DNA of 64,000 bases from Flavobacterium sp. SLB02 (GTDB taxonomy: Bacteria > Bacteroidota > Bacteroidia > Flavobacteriales > Flavobacteriaceae). Made by a program: the position numbers and the translations under genes. A model generated the notes under the pieces. That model searched no databases and was not told the DNA's origin. It saw only the letters and a program-made list of their open reading frames with translations. The stretch is from the NCBI RefSeq assembly GCF_009664855.1, contig NZ_CP045928.1:5418119-5482118 (forward strand). Direction: 5' to 3'. Below are positions 8,482 through 17,913 of this stretch, one piece after another; the first letter of the stretch is position 1, and every line of letters begins with the position of its first letter.

Positions 8482-8859
8482 ATGAAAAGTAAATCTCCAA
8501 TTTTGATGATTGCCGCATTATTTGTTTTAAGTATTTCGTGCAGCAAAAATGATATAGAAAAAGGACTGGATTGCGTTTCTGAGTCTTTATACGAGAAGGT
8601 AAAACATTCGACAGATGCAACAAACCCTAAAAAAATAGATTTTACAGTTGAATATTCAGGAACGAATACTTTGAAATCTGTAAAATGGACTTTTGGAGAT
8701 GGTACACCTGCAGAGACAGTTACAGCGACGGGAACTACGGTTTCTATTTCGCATATCTATAGCGCAGCGGGTACTTATACTGCAAAGACGGATATTACGG
8801 TTCAGAATGGAGGAGCAACCTGTACATCCTCGCCAACAAGAAGTATTACAGTAAATTAA
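8482..8859 (+). CDS. PKD-domain lipoprotein
   Basis: 125 residues. Lipoprotein signal with the lipobox Cys at about residue 20 (VLSISC), followed by a single PKD domain (VKWTFGDGT ... ISHIYSAAGTYTA). PKD domains are extracellular beta-sandwich folds that support protein or polysaccharide contacts. A TATATTTG promoter-like box sits at 8434-8441. Probably surface- or outer-membrane-anchored; the ligand is unknown. Confidence 0.85.
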   Translation: MKSKSPILMIAALFVLSISCSKNDIEKGLDCVSESLYEKVKHSTDATNPKKIDFTVEYSGTNTLKSVKWTFGDGTPAETVTATGTTVSISHIYSAAGTYTAKTDITVQNGGATCTSSPTRSITVN

Positions 8860-8967
8860 AGAATTGTATTTTTTGAATGTTAAAGATTTCATTAGTTAAT
8901 ATTTAACTTGGTTAAGTTTCTCGTAATTTTGCTTTTACTGATTTAGCAATAAAAAAAAAGCCACAAA

Positions 8968-10512
8968 ATGAGATACAAACACTTCCAGATATTGCTGTTG
9001 CTTTTTCTTCAAATAGGATTTTCTCAAAACAAAATCAACCTTTTTTCAGAAATCAATTATAGTTCAATTCCGTCGGTTTCATTAGACGATTATAAGTCGG
9101 TTCAGGAACGCGATAAAAAGTTTCAGAATCCCAATATTGCTTTAGGAATCGGGATTTCGGGCGGAGGTTCGAGAGCGCAGTTTTTTAGTATGGGCGTGCT
9201 TTTGGGATTAGAGGAAATTCAGGAAAACGATTCTCAACGTAATTTCCTGAACGAAATTGATTATTTCTCTACCGTTTCCGGAGGTTGTTTTTCGGCTGGA
9301 TATTACTTAACGATTCTTAAAAATAAATTGTTTCAGGATAATTGTTCCTTCAACGAATTTTACTTTTCTAAAGCCGATGCTTATAAGGATTATGTCGATA
9401 AATCGGCCAATATTTTGTCTTTATTGAACAATAGCCGAAACGAAAAAGGCGATAAAATATCGATGACGCAGCGCATAGATGCCGATATTTTGCAATACGA
9501 CGCCCTGCATCCGGATAATACGAATAAGTTTGGTACCCAAATGTTGTTGTCTGATTTTTTTGTTCCCAAAAACAGCAAGTCGGTTCCAGCTTTGCCGATG
9601 TTTGTAGCTAACGGAACCGCTTTTAATAATGGCGAACGTATTCCGTTTATGCCGCATATTATTCGGGGTTTAAACCTGAATTCTTCTTTGGCGCCCAATA
9701 AAGCTCCTATTGCATTAAATGAAAATCAAATTAATAACGGTTATGATTTTCCGCTTACTTATGCGATTACGGCGAGTTCTGCTTTTCCAGGAGTTTTGCC
9801 AAAAGTAAAATTTGGCGTAAAAAATCAGGATAAGATATTGTGTATTGTCGATGGCGGCGCGTCAGACAATATGGGCTATAAAACCTTGGTCGAGTTGCTT
9901 CATAACGATACAAAAGTGAGTGATAAAAACAAGAAAGCGCTTTTTATAGATTGTCTAGGTCAGGGGAAGAAAACGCCTTATATCACTGATGCCAAAATAA
10001 GATTGATTTCATTGTTTGAAACGGCCTCTTTATATACCGTTCAAACGCGCTATATGACTTTTGATAAAGATGTCGAAAGTACTTTTGAACGTTATAAAAT
10101 ACCGGTTTCGAATTATCAGATTATTGGATTTACTACCATTAGGGATTATTTGGTAAAGATGCAAAAAGATTATCCTTATGAAGATTTGGTGTTTGAATTG
10201 AAAAATACAAATGACGAAGCAAGCAGTTGGGTAAAATTATTTGGCAGTTTTAAACAGGAACTGACCATGAAGTTTGGTGAGGATTCCTTTAAAAAAGATA
10301 AGGATGGCGAAATAATTGTAGCGACTTTAAATAAAGAAAAATTCAAGGATTTAGCTGCCAGACAGGTTTTATTATTATACGAATATGCCTCGCACGTAGA
10401 AACCAAATTAAGAATTACTCCCGACGAACGAGAGGTTTTATTGCTTTCAGGCCGTTTTGCCGCTTACTTAAAAACGAATGAATTAAAAGAATTATTGGTC
10501 GAACGTAAGTAA
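8968..10512 (+). CDS. secreted patatin-like phospholipase
   Basis: 514 residues. The signal peptide ends around ...IGFSQ. A patatin core follows: oxyanion Gly-rich loop ISGGGSRA (about 63-70), nucleophile Ser104 in VSGGC, and catalytic Asp295 in DGGASDN. The dyad Ser/Asp is intact, so lipid acyl-hydrolase activity is plausible. The nucleophile motif is S-G-G rather than the usual GxSxG. The C-terminal ~200 residues are unassigned. Exported to periplasm or surface, possibly acting on membrane or host lipids; the substrate is unknown. A TAATTTTG box lies at 8924-8931. Confidence 0.85.
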   Translation: MRYKHFQILLLLFLQIGFSQNKINLFSEINYSSIPSVSLDDYKSVQERDKKFQNPNIALGIGISGGGSRAQFFSMGVLLGLEEIQENDSQRNFLNEIDYFSTVSGGCFSAGYYLTILKNKLFQDNCSFNEFYFSKADAYKDYVDKSANILSLLNNSRNEKGDKISMTQRIDADILQYDALHPDNTNKFGTQMLLSDFFVPKNSKSVPALPMFVANGTAFNNGERIPFMPHIIRGLNLNSSLAPNKAPIALNENQINNGYDFPLTYAITASSAFPGVLPKVKFGVKNQDKILCIVDGGASDNMGYKTLVELLHNDTKVSDKNKKALFIDCLGQGKKTPYITDAKIRLISLFETASLYTVQTRYMTFDKDVESTFERYKIPVSNYQIIGFTTIRDYLVKMQKDYPYEDLVFELKNTNDEASSWVKLFGSFKQELTMKFGEDSFKKDKDGEIIVATLNKEKFKDLAARQVLLLYEYASHVETKLRITPDEREVLLLSGRFAAYLKTNELKELLVERK

Positions 10513-10569
10513 TTTTGTCGAAATTTGATTTTCTATTTAATGCCTCAAAATTTTTGACAGAATGTTATT

Positions 10570-11979
10570 ATGAATAAAAAAATCGTTTTTGCCTTATTGT
10601 TTTTGCCCCTCTTTTTATCTGCTCAGGAAAAAGGAAGCGATGCATCTGATAATGTTTCAAGGTATTTTTATGACGATTATGTTGTTTCGGTAGAGATTTG
10701 GTACGGAAAAGATAAGAAACCAGACAGTACCAAAACGTATTATTCGAATGGAAAGTTGAATGAGATTTTCTTTTATGATGATAAAGGTCTTAAAGATTCT
10801 AATGCTTATCAGTACAACAAACAAGGCGAAAAACTGGTCACTTGGAATTTCTCGCATGGAAAACTTGTGAGCAGAACCGATCATAAATTACCGTTTAACA
10901 AAGACAAAGAAGAAACGGTAAAAAAAGCCCTGAAATTGATGACCGAAATCAATACAAGAACGAATTATAACCCGACTAAGGTTAACGATTTGTTCAATCG
11001 TGGCGTTTTAAGTATTAGTCTTGGTAATACTACATTGGCACTTGAAGATCTAAAAAAGGTGGAATATTCTATTGATAAAGATCCTAAAAATAAAGATATT
11101 GTCCTGTCTGATTCTTTAGAGAAATCGAAAGCGGTTTTTAGAAGTAAACTTTACGATCGATTGGCTAATATTTATGCTTCACTCGAAATGGACAATTTTG
11201 CTTTTAATTATTGTTATAAAGCTATTAATAATGCTCCTGACGATTTACGTATTTTGTACAACTTTGCAATATTATTACAGCGAAGAAAGTCTTATGATTT
11301 GGCTCGTTTTTATTTAGAAAAAATTGTAGCCAAAAAACCGGATCACGCACATGCACAATGGGCACTCGCCATATTGTACAGTGATATAGGAGAATATCAA
11401 AAAGCTATGGAAAGTATTACTATTGCTTTTAAAAATGAGAAAACGATTATTGACAAGAGCATAGGATATGGCGGGAGGGATTTAAGAGCCACGAGGGGTT
11501 TAATCTACCATAAACTAGGAGAATCAGATAAAGGAATTGCCGATTTGAAATATGTTTTAGATATGGATAAAAACAATTCGTATGCGATGAAAAATCTGGG
11601 GATTATTTATCTCGATCAACTCAAATACAAAGAAGCCTGCGAATTGTTCCGAAAAGCTGATGAGCTTAATTATACGCTCGTTTATGATGAGGTCGATTTA
11701 CCATCATTATTAGAAAGTGCCTGCAATAATGTTCAGCCCGAAGTTACAACTCTTAAAAAGCCTTATGTTTTCCCTAATCCGGCTCAAACAACAATTTCGG
11801 TTGAGAATGTAAAATCTAAAAACTTTGATTTCGAGTTTTTTGATTTCGAATCCAAAAGTGCCTTAAAAGGCAAAACCAGCGACGGAACAATAAATGTTAT
11901 AGCATTAACTCCAGGATTTTATATTTTGAAAGTTACTGTTGAAGATGTTGTTAAAACATTTAAGGTGATTAAAGAGTAA
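10570..11979 (+). CDS. TPR protein with type IX secretion C-terminal domain
   Basis: 469 residues. Signal peptide (MNKKIVFALLFLPLFLSAQ), then a YYSNGKL/MORN-like stretch (about 50-110), then TPR repeats (about 130-380), then a C-terminal sorting domain starting PYVFPNPAQTTIS and ending GFYILKVTVED..KTFKVIKE. The last module is the type A T9SS signal that directs export across the outer membrane. It lies 57 nt after the patatin gene and may be co-expressed with it. The function of the passenger is unknown. Confidence 0.88.
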   Translation: MNKKIVFALLFLPLFLSAQEKGSDASDNVSRYFYDDYVVSVEIWYGKDKKPDSTKTYYSNGKLNEIFFYDDKGLKDSNAYQYNKQGEKLVTWNFSHGKLVSRTDHKLPFNKDKEETVKKALKLMTEINTRTNYNPTKVNDLFNRGVLSISLGNTTLALEDLKKVEYSIDKDPKNKDIVLSDSLEKSKAVFRSKLYDRLANIYASLEMDNFAFNYCYKAINNAPDDLRILYNFAILLQRRKSYDLARFYLEKIVAKKPDHAHAQWALAILYSDIGEYQKAMESITIAFKNEKTIIDKSIGYGGRDLRATRGLIYHKLGESDKGIADLKYVLDMDKNNSYAMKNLGIIYLDQLKYKEACELFRKADELNYTLVYDEVDLPSLLESACNNVQPEVTTLKKPYVFPNPAQTTISVENVKSKNFDFEFFDFESKSALKGKTSDGTINVIALTPGFYILKVTVEDVVKTFKVIKE

Positions 11980-11980
11980 A

Positions 11981-12007
11981 GAATTAAGAATTAAGAATTA
12001 AGAATTA
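11981..12007. repeat. short tandem repeat of GAATTAA
   Basis: Four tandem 7-bp units directly follow the stop codon of the preceding gene. No hairpin. Confidence 0.7.
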
Positions 12008-12075
12008 GTATATTTAAATTACTAAAATTTTTTTGAATCTCTGTGCTACTTTATTGTATATCTGTGGAATAACTA

Positions 12076-12684
12076 CTATTCCAAAACCACTTGCTCAATT
12101 AATTCCAGTCTTTTTACAATCGAATTTTTGACTAAAATAGTTCCCGGCGATAATACTGCATTTGCTCCAATTCGTGAATTGTCACCAACCAAAGAACCAA
12201 ATTTATCCGAGTTCGTTTCGATAATTTTAGCATCATAAAGTACCGATATTTTTTTATTCGCTCTTTCGTTGTAATGATTGGCGGCAATCGAACCTGCTTC
12301 AAAATTGATGTTTCGTCCAATAATACTGTTTCCGATGTAATTAAAATGCGCAATTGCGGTATTAGAACAAATAATACTGCTTTTTATTTCGCAACCCGGA
12401 CCAATTTTTACCGATTGATCTAAATAAACACCTTCTCTAAAATAAGCGTTTGCGCTAATATAGCAGTTTTTACCAATAATAGCCGGTTTCTTAATCGTTA
12501 CATTGTTTTCAATAGTGGCTGATTTATGAATGGCAATATTATCTTGAATAATATAATCATCCCCCAGATTTAAAATCATTTTTTCGATTATAGCTTTGAG
12601 GTCATTGGTGATATTCCAGGGTTCTGATGGAGAAAGATTAGTAAAAGTCTTTGAGAAATTTTCGATAAAATGGTCGATAAGCAT
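12076..12684 (-). CDS. left-handed beta-helix (hexapeptide-repeat) protein
   Basis: About 202 residues from Met at 12684 (MLIDHFIENFS), which I prefer over the 7-residue extension to 12705 because relatives begin there. A helical N-terminal domain (1-55) is followed by hexapeptide repeats of the [LIV]GxxxxI type (GKNCYI, GPGCEI, GNSIIGRNI, GDNSRIGANAVL) up to residue 190. Related proteins are acyltransferase- or nucleotidyltransferase-associated domains of sugar-nucleotide enzymes. No nucleotidyltransferase domain is present. The gene is convergent with the T9SS protein. Confidence 0.85.
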   Translation of the reverse strand: MLIDHFIENFSKTFTNLSPSEPWNITNDLKAIIEKMILNLGDDYIIQDNIAIHKSATIENNVTIKKPAIIGKNCYISANAYFREGVYLDQSVKIGPGCEIKSSIICSNTAIAHFNYIGNSIIGRNINFEAGSIAANHYNERANKKISVLYDAKIIETNSDKFGSLVGDNSRIGANAVLSPGTILVKNSIVKRLELIEQVVLE

Positions 12685-12746
12685 GATGGTAATTTTTAAT
12701 TGCAATTTACTGATTTTTTATTTTCGAAAAAGGGATTTCGCACGTT

Positions 12747-12845
12747 ATTCCGCAGAGATACACGGAGATTTTCACGAAGCTTCACGAAGTAATATTTAAA
12801 ATTTTTGTGTATCTCTGTGAAAATCTCTGTGTATCTGTGCGGAAC
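12747..12845. repeat. long imperfect palindrome of CTCTGTGTATCTG words
   Basis: The left arm (12747-12778) and right arm (12807-12845) are near reverse complements and share ATACACGGAGATTTTCAC / GTGAAAATCTCTGTGTAT. It lies in the divergent gap before serS and has no coding content. Confidence 0.75.
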
Positions 12846-12960
12846 CTCTTCTTGAACAACCTCGAAATAACTTTAGAATCAACTTTGTCGTGATCTTATA
12901 AAACATTTCCTTAAATTTGCTTCCGTTATAAAAAAATACAATAGTTATAAAAATCAAGCT

Positions 12961-14232
12961 ATGTTACAAATCGCATTTATTAGAGAGAATCAGGAGAAAG
13001 TAATCAAGGCTTTAGCAAAACGAAATATCGATGCTAAAAGCGTTGTTGAAGAAGTCGTGCAATTAGACGAAAATCGTCGTGCAACACAAGTTGAATTAGA
13101 CAACACTTTATCTGAATCTAATAAATTATCCAAAGATATTGGAGAATTAATGAAAGCGGGAGAGAAAGCTAAAGCGGCAATCTTAAAAGAAAAAACGGTT
13201 TCATTAAAAGAAAAAAGTAAAGAATTAGGCGAAAAAGCTGAAGCTTTGGCTACCGAATTAACCAATTTATTATATACTTTACCAAATCTTCCGGCTGATA
13301 TTGTTCCTGAAGGAAAAACTCCGGACGATAACTTAAATGTTTTTCAGGAAGGTGATATTCCGGTTCTTCACGAAGGTGCACAACCTCACTGGGAATTGGT
13401 AAAAAAATACGATATCATCGATTTCGAATTGGGTGTAAAAATTGCTGGAGCAGGATTTCCGGTTTATAAAGGAAAAGGAGCTCGTTTGCAACGTGCTTTG
13501 ATTAATTATTTCCTGGATAAAAATACTGCTGCAGGATACAATGAAGTTCAGGTACCGCATTTGGTAAACGAAGCTTCTGGATACGGAACAGGACAATTAC
13601 CGGACAAAGAAGGACAAATGTATCACTCAACAATTGATGATTTATATTTGATTCCAACTGCTGAGGTTCCGGTTACGAATTTATTTCGCGATGTTTTATT
13701 AAGCGAAACGGAATTACCAGTTTTATACACAGCTTATACTCCATGTTTCCGTCGTGAGGCAGGTTCTTACGGAGCACACGTTCGTGGATTAAACCGTTTG
13801 CACCAATTTGATAAAGTAGAAATTGTACGTGTAGAACATCCCGAGAAGTCTTATGAAGCACTTGACGGAATGGTTGAGCACGTAAAAGATATTTTGAAAG
13901 AATTGAAATTGCCATACCGTGTTTTACGTTTATGTGGTGGCGATATGGGATTCACATCGGCTTTGACATATGATTTTGAAGTGTTTTCTACCGCGCAGGA
14001 TCGTTGGTTAGAGATCAGTTCTGTTTCTAACTTCGAAACTTTTCAGGCCAATCGTTTGAAATTACGTTTCAAAGACAAAGACGGAAAAAATCAATTGGCA
14101 CACACGCTTAACGGAAGTTCATTGGCTTTGCCAAGAGTTTTAGCCGGTATATTAGAAAATTACCAAACTCCGGAAGGAATCGTAATTCCAGAAGTTTTAC
14201 GCCCTTACTGCGGATTTGATATTATAAATTAA
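12961..14232 (+). CDS. serS: serine--tRNA ligase
   Basis: 423 residues, normal length. An N-terminal coiled-coil arm (about 30-100, rich in Glu, Lys and Leu) contacts the tRNA. The class II core shows motif 2 (PCFRREAGSYG, about 260) and motif 3 (LNGSSLALPRVLAGILE, about 378). It charges tRNA(Ser) in the cytoplasm. A TAAATTTG box at 12912-12919 is a likely promoter -7 element. No T-box leader seen. Confidence 0.98.
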   Translation: MLQIAFIRENQEKVIKALAKRNIDAKSVVEEVVQLDENRRATQVELDNTLSESNKLSKDIGELMKAGEKAKAAILKEKTVSLKEKSKELGEKAEALATELTNLLYTLPNLPADIVPEGKTPDDNLNVFQEGDIPVLHEGAQPHWELVKKYDIIDFELGVKIAGAGFPVYKGKGARLQRALINYFLDKNTAAGYNEVQVPHLVNEASGYGTGQLPDKEGQMYHSTIDDLYLIPTAEVPVTNLFRDVLLSETELPVLYTAYTPCFRREAGSYGAHVRGLNRLHQFDKVEIVRVEHPEKSYEALDGMVEHVKDILKELKLPYRVLRLCGGDMGFTSALTYDFEVFSTAQDRWLEISSVSNFETFQANRLKLRFKDKDGKNQLAHTLNGSSLALPRVLAGILENYQTPEGIVIPEVLRPYCGFDIIN

Positions 14233-14251
14233 TTAAATAGTACTTAGGATT

Positions 14252-14284
14252 AAACCTAACAGGTTTCTAAAACCTGTTAGGTTT
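14252..14284. terminator. perfect 15-bp inverted repeat after serS
   Basis: AAACCTAACAGGTTT at 14252-14266 and its exact complement at 14270-14284 are separated by 3 nt and followed by TTTTC. It is the right place and shape for a terminator of serS. The same AACCTGTTAGGTTT word is common between Flavobacterium genes in my experience, so it may also be a repeat family. Confidence 0.7.
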
Positions 14285-14326
14285 TCTTAATTTAAGCGAA
14301 GTACTAAAACAAAAATAAAACAAGAG

Positions 14327-15145
14327 ATGAATGGAATTTTAAACTGGAATGTTGATCCGGTTATTGTCATGATAACAGATAGTTTTCCTTTAAAATATTA
14401 TGGAGCTCTTTTTGCTATCGGACTTTTACTGGGATATTATATCGTAAGAAATATTTATAAAAAAGAACATCTATCAGTAGATAATCTGGATAGTTTATTG
14501 GTTTATGTAATCGTTGGTACCATCTTAGGCGCACGATTAGGGCATTGCTTTTTTTATGAGCCTTCTTATTTTTTACAGCATCCTATAGAAATTCTTTTGC
14601 CAATTCAGAAAGTAGCGGGAGTTTATAAGTTTGTTGGTTATCAGGGTTTAGCAAGTCACGGAGGATCAATAGGTGTTTTGATCGCAATGATCTTATATTG
14701 TCGAAAATACAAAGTTAAGTTCTTATGGTTGCTCGATAAAATGGCCATTGGAGTTCCGGTAACAGGTGCTTTTATCAGATTTGGGAATTTTATGAATTCT
14801 GAAATCTACGGAAAACCAACAAACGGAAACTGGGGAGTTGTTTTTCAGAGAGATGATATGATCCCGAGACATCCAACACAATTATACGAAGCATTTGCTT
14901 ATTTATTGATTTTCGCAATTGTTCTTTATCTTTATAAAACAGAAAAGTTTAAAAAAGCAGACGGGTTTATCTTCGGATGTTTCTTAACTTTAATGTTCGT
15001 AGCCCGATTTGTAATCGAAGTTTTCAAAGAAAATCAGGAAGCCTTTGAAAATGATATGATTATTAATATGGGACAAGTATTAAGTATTCCTTTTATTTTA
15101 ATTGGTATCGCCCTGATGATTTGGAAATCTAAGAAGGAGGTTTAG
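14327..15145 (+). CDS. lgt: prolipoprotein diacylglyceryl transferase
   Basis: 272 residues with about seven membrane helices. It has the Lgt signature region (GASxRFGNFxNSE-like, here GAFIRFGNFMNSEIYG, about residues 145-160), the SHGGSIG loop, and a conserved HPTQLYE (about 185). It transfers diacylglyceryl from phosphatidylglycerol to the lipobox Cys of prelipoproteins in the inner membrane, the first step for the many lipoproteins of this window. It follows serS after the inverted repeat, so it is probably expressed separately. Confidence 0.97.
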   Translation: MNGILNWNVDPVIVMITDSFPLKYYGALFAIGLLLGYYIVRNIYKKEHLSVDNLDSLLVYVIVGTILGARLGHCFFYEPSYFLQHPIEILLPIQKVAGVYKFVGYQGLASHGGSIGVLIAMILYCRKYKVKFLWLLDKMAIGVPVTGAFIRFGNFMNSEIYGKPTNGNWGVVFQRDDMIPRHPTQLYEAFAYLLIFAIVLYLYKTEKFKKADGFIFGCFLTLMFVARFVIEVFKENQEAFENDMIINMGQVLSIPFILIGIALMIWKSKKEV

Positions 15146-15149
15146 TTGA

Positions 15150-15328
15150 TGAGTTTACAGTCACAGTCGGAGTTTACAGTTTGGATTGCGCTGAACACTG
15201 AGACGGAAACATAGTTTACAGTCGCAGTTTACAGTGAATTGTGCTGAACACTGATACTGAATACTGATACTGAATACTGAAAACTGAGACTGAAAACTGA
15301 GACTGAAAACTGAAAAAAAGACTGAATT
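15150..15328. repeat. ACTGA/CAGTTTACAG degenerate repeat region
   Basis: A roughly 170-bp spacer made of variants of GAGTTTACAGT, CTGAACACTGA and ACTGAAAACTGAGACTGA. The last ~80 bp is a tandem array with 11-12 bp periodicity. The same words occur before atpC (56363-56424). No hairpin terminator or ORF. Confidence 0.7.
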
Positions 15329-17110
15329 ATGAAAAACATCTTTATTTATATCGTTTTACTATGGTCTGCTTTTGCTTTTTCGCAAAACGAGCAATTGGCT
15401 CAATATTACTACGATAAAGGTGATTTCGAAAAAGCTAAAATCAGTTATGAAGAACTGCTGAAAATTTCGCCATCCAATACCCAATATTTTTTAAGAACGA
15501 TCGATTGTTATCAGCAACTGCAGCAATTTGATTTGTCTCAAAAAGTTATTCAGGAACGTTATAACAGATACAAACAAGGTGTTTTTTTAGTAGAGTTGGG
15601 GTATAACTATCAATTACAGAAAAACGAAGCTAAAGCCAAAAACTACTACGAGCAGGCTATAGAAAAAATCAAAACAAGTCCGAATGATGTTTACGGAATT
15701 GGTAATTCTTTCGAGAAAAAAGTATTGCTCGAATATGCCTTAAAAGCATATCAAACAGCAATGCAGATTCAGCCCAATTATAATTTTAATTTCCAGATCG
15801 GGATGTTGTACGGGCAGTTAGGGAAGACCGATCAGATGATTGAACTTTTATTGACAGAATCGTATAATAATCCGCAAAACGCCAATTTAATACAAACTCA
15901 ATTATCCCGTTTCATGAATGGTGAAACAGATAATACCGCTTTTAAAGATGCCATGCGTAAAGCTTTGATCTTAAGAACTCAAAAAGATCAGGATGTATTC
16001 TGGAATCATTATCTGAGCTGGTTTTATGTACAGCAAAAAGAATTTGGAAAAGCCTTTATTCAGGAAAAAGCGATTTACAAACGCGAACCTGAATCTCTTT
16101 CGAGCATTGTCAATTTAAGTCAGTTTGCTTTGAACGAAGACGATACTGATACGGCTGCAGAAATCTTAAATTTCATACTTCAAAACACCAAAGATTTAGA
16201 CTTATTGATTCAGACGAATTCGTATTTAATGCAAATTAAAATCGATAAAGCACAGGAAAAAGACTATCCAATTATCAATACAGAGTTACAACAATTGCTT
16301 GCAACCTATGAAATAACTCCTTTTACCTTATCTTTGCAAATAATTCAGGCACATTTCCTGGCTTTTAATCTTAAAAAGACTGAAGAAGGAAGGGCAATTG
16401 TTAAGAAAGCATTAGAATTAAATCTGAATGATTATCAAAAAGCAGATGCCAAAATGGAGTTGGCCGACATCTTGCTTTTAGAAGAAAAGTTCAATCAGGC
16501 GCTGATTTATTATTCTCAAATTCAATTGGATTTAAAGAATGATGTCATGGCGCATGAAGCAAGTTTAAAAGCGGCAAAAACAAGTTATTACAAAAGCGAT
16601 TTTGAGTGGGCTTTGAAACAGTTTAAAGAGCTGAAAGCGGCAAATACGCAGTTAATTGCCAATGATGCCCTAGAATATTTTTTACTGATAAATGACAACA
16701 CTGTTGCCGATTCGACGCAAACGGCATTAAAACAATTTGCAAAAGGTGATTTTTTGATCTATCAGAATAAGAAACCGGAAGCAATTGCTCAGTTTCAGAG
16801 TATTTTAAAAGCCTTTAAAGGACAAGAAATAGAAGCTGTAACACTGTTGCGTTTAGGTAAAATTTATGAAAGTCAAAAAGATTTTAGTTCGGCTTTAAGC
16901 CAATATCAACAGATCATTGACAATCATAGTGACGGAATTTATGTAGATGAAGCGCTGTTTTTTTCGGCAGAAATTTACAACGACGAATTGAAAGATGCAG
17001 AAAAGGCAAAACCTTTATATGAAAAGGTAATTTTTAATCATCAGGATAGTATTTACTTTGTTGATGCCAGAAAAAAATACCGAGAGCTGAGAGGGGATAA
17101 GAATTTGTAA
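15329..17110 (+). CDS. secreted TPR-repeat protein
   Basis: 593 residues. Signal peptide (MKNIFIYIVLLWSAFAFSQ) followed by tetratricopeptide repeats over almost the whole length; the clearest units are YYDKGDFEKAKISYEELL (about 27) and a C-terminal set with ALSQYQQIIDNHSDG (about 530) typical of YbgF/BamD-like repeats. It is probably a periplasmic scaffold for envelope or cell-division complexes, but the partner is unknown. It lies alone downstream of lgt. Confidence 0.88.
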   Translation: MKNIFIYIVLLWSAFAFSQNEQLAQYYYDKGDFEKAKISYEELLKISPSNTQYFLRTIDCYQQLQQFDLSQKVIQERYNRYKQGVFLVELGYNYQLQKNEAKAKNYYEQAIEKIKTSPNDVYGIGNSFEKKVLLEYALKAYQTAMQIQPNYNFNFQIGMLYGQLGKTDQMIELLLTESYNNPQNANLIQTQLSRFMNGETDNTAFKDAMRKALILRTQKDQDVFWNHYLSWFYVQQKEFGKAFIQEKAIYKREPESLSSIVNLSQFALNEDDTDTAAEILNFILQNTKDLDLLIQTNSYLMQIKIDKAQEKDYPIINTELQQLLATYEITPFTLSLQIIQAHFLAFNLKKTEEGRAIVKKALELNLNDYQKADAKMELADILLLEEKFNQALIYYSQIQLDLKNDVMAHEASLKAAKTSYYKSDFEWALKQFKELKAANTQLIANDALEYFLLINDNTVADSTQTALKQFAKGDFLIYQNKKPEAIAQFQSILKAFKGQEIEAVTLLRLGKIYESQKDFSSALSQYQQIIDNHSDGIYVDEALFFSAEIYNDELKDAEKAKPLYEKVIFNHQDSIYFVDARKKYRELRGDKNL

Positions 17111-17225
17111 AATTTCAAAAAGCAAATTCCAAATTGCAAAAAATGAATTTATAATATGACGATATCTTGAGTCTAACAAAATGCTTAGAATCTTAGAGAC
17201 TCAGAATCTTAGAAACTTTAAAAAA

Positions 17226-17537
17226 ATGATTATTTACAACGTTACAACCAATATACATGAGAGCGTGCATGACCAATGGTTAAAATGGATGCAGGAAAAA
17301 CACATACCGGAAATTCTGGCTACTAATAAATTTTCTTCGGCAAGAATCGTAAGGGTTATGATCGAAGAAGAAATGGGCGGAATCACCTATTCTGTTCAAT
17401 ATGTTACAGATAGCAAAGAGACTTTGGATCAATATTATATCGAAGATGAACCAAAGTTTCATCAGGAAGCTTTAAGTTTATTTGCAGACAAAATGCTTTC
17501 TTTCAGAACAGAATTGGAAGTGATTTCGGAGCATTAA
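17226..17537 (+). CDS. DUF4286 family protein
   Basis: 103 residues from Met at 17226 (MIIYNVTTNIHESVHDQW). The 15-codon extension to 17181 is encoded by a CTTAGAATCTTAGAAAC repeat and is not part of the family. Ferredoxin-like DUF4286 fold (WLKWMQEKHIPEIL ... FSSARIVRV). Function unknown; cytoplasmic. In Flavobacteriia it often neighbours rsmA, as here. Confidence 0.9.
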   Translation: MIIYNVTTNIHESVHDQWLKWMQEKHIPEILATNKFSSARIVRVMIEEEMGGITYSVQYVTDSKETLDQYYIEDEPKFHQEALSLFADKMLSFRTELEVISEH

Positions 17538-17558
17538 TATTAAGTTTTTCAGTCTCTC

Positions 17559-17572
17559 CCGATAGCTATCGG
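17559..17572. repeat. palindrome CCGATAGCTATCGG
   Basis: A perfect 14-bp self-complementary sequence between genes. I recall this palindrome as frequently iterated in Flavobacterium intergenic DNA. No loop for a terminator. Confidence 0.5.
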
Positions 17573-17599
17573 TATCAGTCTCGGTAAAAATAGGAAATT

Positions 17600-17793
17600 A
17601 TGGAAGTTCGATTTCAAACCAAAGAAGAAAGTAATAAACAGCAACAAGAAGATTTTTTGAAGTTTTCTAAAGTTGAAAGATTTTATAGTTTTTTACGCTT
17701 AAGCGAAAGAATAAGCAGGTTTCCTGTGAGAATAAAGTAGATAAAAACAAAGATAATTTCCAGATTGTAATTGATTTGGAAAAGAAAAAATAA
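17600..17793 (+). pseudogene. small conserved hypothetical protein, apparent frameshift
   Basis: The frame from ATG 17600 encodes 46 residues (MEVRFQTKEESNKQQQEDF...RISRFPV) and stops at TAG 17738-17740. The -1 frame then encodes ENKVDKNKDNFQIVIDLEKK and stops at TAA 17791-17793. I recall a single short Flavobacteriia protein with both halves in one chain (N-terminal KEESN..QQ, C-terminal NNFQIVI). One missing base near 17725-17732 would restore it. It is either a recent frameshift or a sequencing error. Confidence 0.55.
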
Positions 17794-17795
17794 AA

Positions 17796-17900
17796 CTTTG
17801 TGCCTTCGTGCCTTTGTGGCAAATTGAGCAAAACAGAAATAAAATAAAACTTTGTGTCTTAGCGTCTTCGTGGCAAAAATACCTTAGTGCCTTTGTGGTT
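17796..17900. repeat. TTCGTGCCTTTGTGG-word repeats
   Basis: Three imperfect copies of a ~35-bp unit, AAAACTTTGTGCCTTCGTGC / AAACTTTGTGTCTTAGCGTC / ACCTTAGTGCCTTTGTGG, lie just upstream of rsmA. Reading it on the minus strand gives a spurious repetitive peptide. Confidence 0.7.
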
Positions 17901-17913
17901 AATAAAAAAGAAA

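Noticed and set aside
12132..12353. 73-codon ORF inside the beta-helix gene
   Set aside because: Same-strand alternative frame of a well-supported hexapeptide-repeat protein.
15150..15328. CRISPR array
   Set aside because: Repeats are degenerate, 11-12 bp, have no regular spacers, and no cas gene is near.
17887..17913. Upstream ATG for rsmA
   Set aside because: The codons are repeat-encoded; the conserved KKHLGQHFLKD start follows Met 17914.
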